From the NCBI GenBank assembly GCA_029948255.1, contig JALIZF010001269.1, forward strand, positions 145,028 through 209,027: a stretch of DNA of 64,000 nucleotides. The letters are read 5' to 3'. Below, piece by piece: positions 59,301-64,000 of this stretch. The notes under the pieces are model-generated. The model saw nothing but the letters and a program-made list of their open reading frames with translations, ran no database searches and was not told the origin of the DNA. Numbering within the stretch: position 1 is the first letter of the stretch; every line of letters begins with the position of its first letter. Position numbers and translations under genes: made by a program. The DNA comes from Telmatactis stephensoni (lineage: Eukaryota; Cnidaria; Anthozoa; Actiniaria; Isophelliidae).

Positions 59301-61609
59301 GAGGGAGGGAGGTGAACCGGGGAGGGAGGGAGGGAGGGAAGGGAAGGGAGGGGTAAGGGAGGGAGAGAGGGGAGGGAGGGAAGGAGAGGGAGGGAGGGAA
59401 GGGAAGGGAGAGGGAGAAGGGAGGGAGGGAGGAGGGAGGGAGGGAGGGAGGGAGGGAGAGGAGGGAGGGAGGGAGGGAGGGAGGGAGGGAGGGAGGGAGG
59501 GAGGGAGGGAGGGAGGGAGGGGAGGGAGGGAGGGAGGGAGGGAGGGAGGGAGGGAGGGAGGGAGGGAGGGAGGGAGGGAGGGAGGGAGGGAGGGAGGGAG
59601 GGAGGGAGGGAGGGAGGGAGGGAGGGATGAAGGAAGCAAGGAAGAGGGAAACCATAAGCAACTGCACTGGTCATGCATTTATCACAAAACCATGAACAAT
59701 GTGACAGAAAAGTAGAAGTGAAACATAAAGGAATTTTACAAAATAAAATTGAGAAACTCTCTAGTACATTATACCTCATATCCACATCATTAAAAGTAGT
59801 AAGCATGGCATAAGTATTCTGTGAGTCTTTCAATCTCTGAGCAATTCTTTGACGCATACGGTTCATCTTCACCTAGACATTTAAAAATCAAAATTCAAAT
59901 TCTCATGTTTACTGTGAATGTTCCTTTGATGAAACAGCCACTAATCACTGGTTACACCACAAATCTATATAACTCTGTTTATTTTTAAGACAGTGTTCTT
60001 ACCCTGTGCTCAGAGCGACTTCCCTTAACAAGGATGTCGGAGGTAACTTGAGGTCTTGATGCAGGAGTTGGTGCAGATGGTGTTATTTCATGTAAAGGAC
60101 CTGTAGGTACTGGAGGAACTGGTGGAGGAGAGGAAGGAATGTCCCTGATTGTTGGCTCTGGGACAGATGGAGGGGGTGATGGAGGTGGGGGTGGGGGTGG
60201 AGCTGCCGGCTCTGATGCAGGAGGTTCTGCAGCCTCTTTCTTGGGGGCTTCACCTGTTATGAATCACCAAAAACACAGTGTCAGTCTTAATTAAAAGTAC
60301 CTAACTCCGAAAAAAAAAGAACAGATTTTGAACCAAAACTAGAAGCATGCCACCTTATGGCCCATGTATGTGAATACAAACATTTACATCTTATGCCCAC
60401 ATATACAAATCATTATTACATCCATGTTGAGAACAGTGTGTACCTGTGATTTTCAGCTTGAACAGCTGTTGGTCTCTCTCAACTTTATCACCATCTCCTA
60501 CAAACAACTCCTCAATGACTCCAGATGCTGGTGCTGTCACAGGAATACTTGTCTAAACATGAAGACACATATCAAGACAGTGCAAAAACAACAAGCCAAC
60601 TGTGATCAATTAATATCAAATTCTCCCTCACATTTCTTTAGTAACATAGGAGAAGCTGACTTTTGATCATAGCTCACTTATCTCACAATCTGATTGGTTG
60701 ATTAGAGTGTGCCAATAAGAAGACAGGTCACATACTGCTGACACATTTTGGCAAGCACGCTCGTTCTGTTGCCCTGTCTGATTGGAAAATTTTACCTTTA
60801 TCTCAGACAAATACTTGTTGTAAAAAACAAATTGAAGGTGGTTTTGAGTTGTCTACAGGTCCTCTTATTGACACACTCTAATTGATGCCATAAAAAGTTC
60901 AAAACTTTTCAGTAAAATCACTCTCTGTGCTCAGGATTCCACTTGAGTTTTGAACATCAGTGGCGGATCTAGGGGTAGTGTGACGGGGTCCGCTGCGCCC
61001 GTTTTTTCCTCTTCTTGCTCTTTTCAGGGTTTGAATTTTTGGAAATCAACAAAAATATCTTCAGTAAAAACAAAGAAGTGGAAAATCTTGACCCCGTTTT
61101 GAAAAATCCTGGATCCGCCACTGAACATTTTATGACATCAAGAGTGTGTTGTGTGTCAACAAGAGGACAGACAACTCAAAACCATCTTCAATTTGTTAAA
61201 CAAATGCACAGAAAAATGGAATGTTAATTATTAGATTCTAATTATTTCAAGTTCACTTGAAGTTTTTAACCTTGTCAGTTTCAATCTCTGCAACCACTTC
61301 ATCTTCAGCAACAGAATCACCAACAGCTACAAAGAAAACAAGTCAGATTACTTTTCATAAAATTTGTGCTTCAATCAGAAATTCTAAATTGAGAACCATG
61401 TTATTGGATGTAAAATCTTTGATGGTACACACATGCATCATTATAATGGTTATAAATGGATACATGACAATTTTAAAATAATGTATTAACTAGTATTATT
61501 CATAAGTTAAAGCAAGGCCTTTTATCACGCAAACCTTTTTCCCATCTAATATCTCCTTCAGTGACAGACTCAGCAAATGGTGGTGTCTTTACAACAATGC
61601 TGTCTTCAT
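56332..61609 (-). CDS. DLST: Dihydrolipoyllysine succinyltransferase, E2 of the 2-oxoglutarate dehydrogenase complex (5'-partial)
   Basis: Ten minus-strand exons with consensus borders and matching phases: 61535-61609, 61271-61326, 60444-60552, 60003-60253, 59775-59872, 58941-59071, 58781-58848, 58041-58124, 57794-57961, 56332-56466 (stop TAG). They give about 390 residues. The first three encode the lipoyl domain ([17 protein letters not shown], then EIETDK, whose Lys carries lipoate). The fourth encodes a Pro-rich linker ([14 protein letters not shown]). The rest form the catalytic core, from [16 protein letters not shown] to [12 protein letters not shown] with the HxxxDG active site, ending DPRVILMDL. 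No peripheral-subunit-binding domain appears between linker and core, as in animal DLST. It transfers succinyl to CoA in the mitochondrial TCA cycle. About 60 N-terminal residues with the targeting peptide, expected from the usual ~450-residue length, were not found. Confidence 0.95.
56495..56960. repeat. ~20-bp minisatellite (GTGGTTGGTAAGGTGTCAG)
   Basis: Roughly 22 imperfect copies of AAGTGGTTGGTAAGGTGTCA lie in the last DLST intron, 29 bp upstream (in gene sense) of the final exon's acceptor. Confidence 0.95.
57210..57520. repeat. Imperfect CGTGCCGTGACCGTG repeats
   Basis: Three degenerate units combine GAGCAGATTTCGTATGAGTG or AGTCATACGAAATCTATTCT with GTGCCGTGACCGTG and GGAATTCCTGC(A/T)GTAACC. 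They lie in the last DLST intron. Confidence 0.6.
58190..58760. repeat. (AGAGA)n polypurine microsatellite
   Basis: A pure AGAAG/GAGAA pentanucleotide core at about 58440-58733, with degenerate GGAGA flanks from 58190, lies in the DLST intron between exons 58041-58124 and 58781-58848. In the gene sense it is polypyrimidine and ends close to the acceptor side of the downstream exon. Long frames (LFSSL / REEKR repeats) are artefacts. Confidence 0.97.
59118..59627. repeat. (GGGA)n polypurine microsatellite
   Basis: GGGA/GGAG repeats over 500 bp in the DLST intron between exons 58941-59071 and 59775-59872. Frames encoding PPSLP repeats are artefacts of the tract. Confidence 0.97.
60702..60881. 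mobile_element. 180-bp MITE in a DLST intron
   Basis: Ends TTAGAGTGTGCCAATAAGAA and TCTTATTGACACACTCTAA, flanked by TTGA on both sides (60698-60701, 60882-60885). A partial inverted relative lies at about 61133-61205 (AGAGTGTGTTGTGTGTCAAC...AACTCAAAACC). Confidence 0.8.
60958..61123. mobile_element. CAGGGGCGGATC-family MITE, copy 3
   Basis: Ends CAGTGGCGGATCTAG and CTGGATCCGCCACTG, 166 bp, flanked by AACAT (60953-60957, 61124-61128). DLST intron. Confidence 0.85.
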
Positions 61610-61649
61610 CTACAAGTTCAAATAATATTAGAAAAGCATAAGAACATAC

Positions 61650-62051
61650 AAGGTAATAAAAGTGATTTATTATACAATTGTGACGTAAATTTACCAAATA
61701 GGGTATCGTTTGAGGGCCAATATGGGACGGTAATACCCTCTAGAAAACCGGTTTGCGTATTCGGCCCTGTATGACGTCAAGGCTTCAAGCCGGTTTGACG
61801 CGCACGCGCACTGGTTTTCAAAAAGGACTGTTTCGATATGATAATAAAAATACTGTTAAAAACAAAGCGAAAAAAGCAATTGTATAATAAATCCTTTATT
61901 AGATATTTTATTGTGTATTACGGGCTGACATTTTACTTATTGCTCGCATTTTGCCTCGCCTAAAGGCTCGGCAAAATACATACGCGACTCGTAAAATATC
62001 AGCCCGTAATACACAAGAAAATATCTAATAAGTGGTATTTATTATATAAAA
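61650..62051. repeat. Compound inverted repeats upstream of DLST exons
   Basis: About 61878-61966 and 61967-62051 pair as a hairpin with almost no loop (ATTAGATATTTT...GTGTATTACGGGCTGA / TCAGCCCGTAATACAC...AATATCTAAT). ATTTATTATACAATTG near 61663 and CAATTGTATAATAAAT near 61878 form a second, overlapping inverted pair. Confidence 0.8.
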
Positions 62052-62059
62052 GATTTTTT

Positions 62060-63375
62060 TCAATCATGAGCAATAATGGCAAAAAGTGCCAAAAACTAGA
62101 CCTTCATGTGAGTTTTCATTCTGGATTAACACTCAAATCCCTTTTCTACTGGTTAAAAACTGATGTCAGGACCAAGCTAAAATACCTGTTTAAAACAGAT
62201 TTTTGAATTGTACAAAGACTTTTTCTTAAAGTTGTGTTGGGATTATAATCTTGTAGGACTGATCTCAGTGTATAATTGTACAGTCATGTGTATTGGGTCT
62301 GAGTTGGATCTTGAACAACCTACAAGTTGTGCACTTTTCTTTCCAAAGAAACAGGGCCCCCTATATCCCTTTGCAAAATGAAATCACACAAAATTATTTG
62401 GTCTTTTCACGTGTAATGGATATAATTAAAAAATATCTTTCATGTTCACAAAAAAAAAAAAAAGGTTGCTTTCACATGGACACAAAAAGATTTTAGACCT
62501 TAAATTATGTTTCACATCAAAGGTAAGAGCCCTCTAAGAGGACATGTGGTTACTGGTCAAAAGATAAATAAACAAGCAAATTAAAGCAATTAAACGTCAA
62601 ATAAACAAGCAAACCAACAAAAATAAATAGAAAAGAAAGAAAGAATGCTTTCAAGAAAAAAAATTATAATTTTCTGTCAATATGGAGTCTACGAGAATGA
62701 TGAAAGTGCTCCAAAAAGTCCTCCAAATTATATATTACAAAGAAGAAAATGACAAACTAGGCAAACCACAACTTTCTATTCCTAAACGTTTTGAGGTTAA
62801 TGAACAAGCAGAACAGTCCTTTGTAGTCACATCTGGACTCATTGGCTCTTTGTTAAATGACTAATTAAATTCAAAAATAATTTTCTTTAACTAATACCAC
62901 AATGTCATGCACTGTCCTCATAGAAGACTTTATACAGCTGAATATATAATGTATAATACTACTACATATAAGAGGAGATTTTTTCAATGATGAGCAGTAA
63001 TGGCGAAAAGCGCCAAAAACTACACCTTCGTGCGAGTTTAATCCAAATTTTCGTTCTGGATTAACACTCAAAACCTTTTTCTACCGGTTCAAAACTGATG
63101 TACAAGATAATATACCCGTTTAAAACGGATTTTTTGAATTGTACAAAGACTTTTTCTTGAAGTTGTGTTGGGATTAAGCTCTTTCAAGCTGAATATAAAG
63201 AAAACATACAGCAAATGAGCAAATTGAAGGCCTAAATCTCATTTTCGATTCCAAATTTTCGCTTGGATTAACACTTTGATTCAACTTTTATCGGCCAAAA
63301 CTACTTACAAACAACTTAAACTTTCTTATAGAAATGGTTTTAGTTTTGTACAACAGCTATTCTTCAACTCAGGAG
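62060..63375. repeat. Dispersed direct repeats with GGATTAACACTCAAA core
   Basis: About 62060-62250 and 62972-63180 are direct copies (TTTTTTCAAT(C/G)ATGAGCA, TTCTGGATTAACACTCAAA, TTGAATTGTACAAAGACTTT, GAAGTTGTGTTGGGATTA). A weaker third copy starts near 63235 (CGCTTGGATTAACACTTTGA). Between the first two lies unassigned AT-rich sequence. Confidence 0.75.
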
Positions 63376-64000
63376 TTTTTGTCGTTCACTGCTCGAACTT
63401 GAAAAAAATCCCCTCTTAAGCTAATTTACGATTATAAACTTGACACGTACAGTAGCCCTGTGTAGAGCACAAGGTAAGTCGAGGGTCATTGTATTACCGA
63501 AATAATACCATGATCACCTCGGGATCTATTGTTTTTGGAGGGACGTTTTAATCGCTACATCCTCCCTCATGAATAGAAAGAGGGAAAATTAGTTCTAATA
63601 TTCCCTCATTTATTATGAATGAGGGATGATTAGAACTAATCGTCCTCATGTTATTCATGAGTGGTTGTCCCTCATTTAACGCAATCATCGGGACGATCGG
63701 GACAACTTTGCACGCTGTCCCGAAACTCTATAACTTTCTAACGCACCGATACCTCTTACCACTGCACACTCTTACGCGTGTGGGATCTATGCATTCTATT
63801 TTGCGCATGAGCATAACGACACAAGAAAGTATTTAGCTTTCGAATGATTAACAACCTATAAATACTTGTTCATTGTAAGTATATAACAAAGAAATCTATT
63901 TTCGAAAGTCCCCAGAGAACAGGGTTACGCACAATTGGTAAAAGAATTGTATAATATTTTCAAGTTTTGGATGAACAAACAGCGAAGTATATTTTCATTT
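63376..64000. other. End of window, no gene recognised
   Basis: Contains a small inverted repeat around CCTCCCTCATGAATAG / TATTCATGAG...CCCTCAT (63560-63680). The missing first exon(s) of DLST could lie here or beyond, but no sequence with mitochondrial-presequence character and a matching donor on the minus strand could be supported. Confidence 0.35.

Noticed and set aside
58986..59872. Frames of 187-252 codons encoding PPSLP repeats
   Set aside because: GGGA microsatellite in a DLST intron. Real DLST exons at 58941-59071 and 59775-59872 are fused to the tract in these frames.

Overview
The window is animal nuclear DNA with spliced genes, long AT-rich introns and very many short transposon-derived repeats. 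A laminin gamma-like chain, two TRAF-type (RING, TRAF zinc finger, MATH) genes and a mitochondrial DLST gene show a metazoan. Heavy microsatellite and MITE load with compact exons fits an early-branching, possibly sponge- or cnidarian-like animal, but no sequence here fixes the lineage.

Layout: (1) 822-4154, the 3' part of TRAF paralog 1 (+). (2) 4155-9129, intergenic, with a solo LTR, foldback repeats and a GATTC microsatellite. (3) 9130-29308, fifteen in-frame exons of a laminin chain (+): signal peptide, LN domain, a run of LE (laminin EGF-like) repeats, one L4 domain split inside an LE repeat, then more LE repeats. Its introns hold MITEs, a tRNA-derived SINE and microsatellites. No coiled-coil or other downstream laminin exon was found. 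(4) 29309-38306, a gene-poor rearranged region with a decayed cysteine-rich gene fragment and a tandem array of three 1657-bp units bounded by a small inverted-repeat element. (5) 38576-46033, the complete TRAF paralog 2 (+), whose first intron carries a 1.5-kb hairpin element nested in an older element. (6) 46945-53457, about 6.5 kb of a ~70-bp satellite with variant monomers, itself invaded by transposons, followed by a 1-kb element containing a ~210-bp-armed hairpin. (7) 56332-61609, ten exons of DLST on the minus strand (convergent with TRAF paralog 2), with large polypurine microsatellites in its introns. (8) 61610-64000, DLST 5' intron or flank filled with repeats; the DLST first exon(s) were not identified.

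The genes do not form a pathway: TRAF proteins are cytosolic signalling adaptors, laminin is a secreted basement-membrane glycoprotein, and DLST is the E2 subunit of the mitochondrial 2-oxoglutarate dehydrogenase complex. The most informative features are duplications. The two TRAF loci, and the two copies of a laminin LE exon pair, give paired filled and empty insertion sites that reveal target-site duplications and relative ages of several mobile elements.
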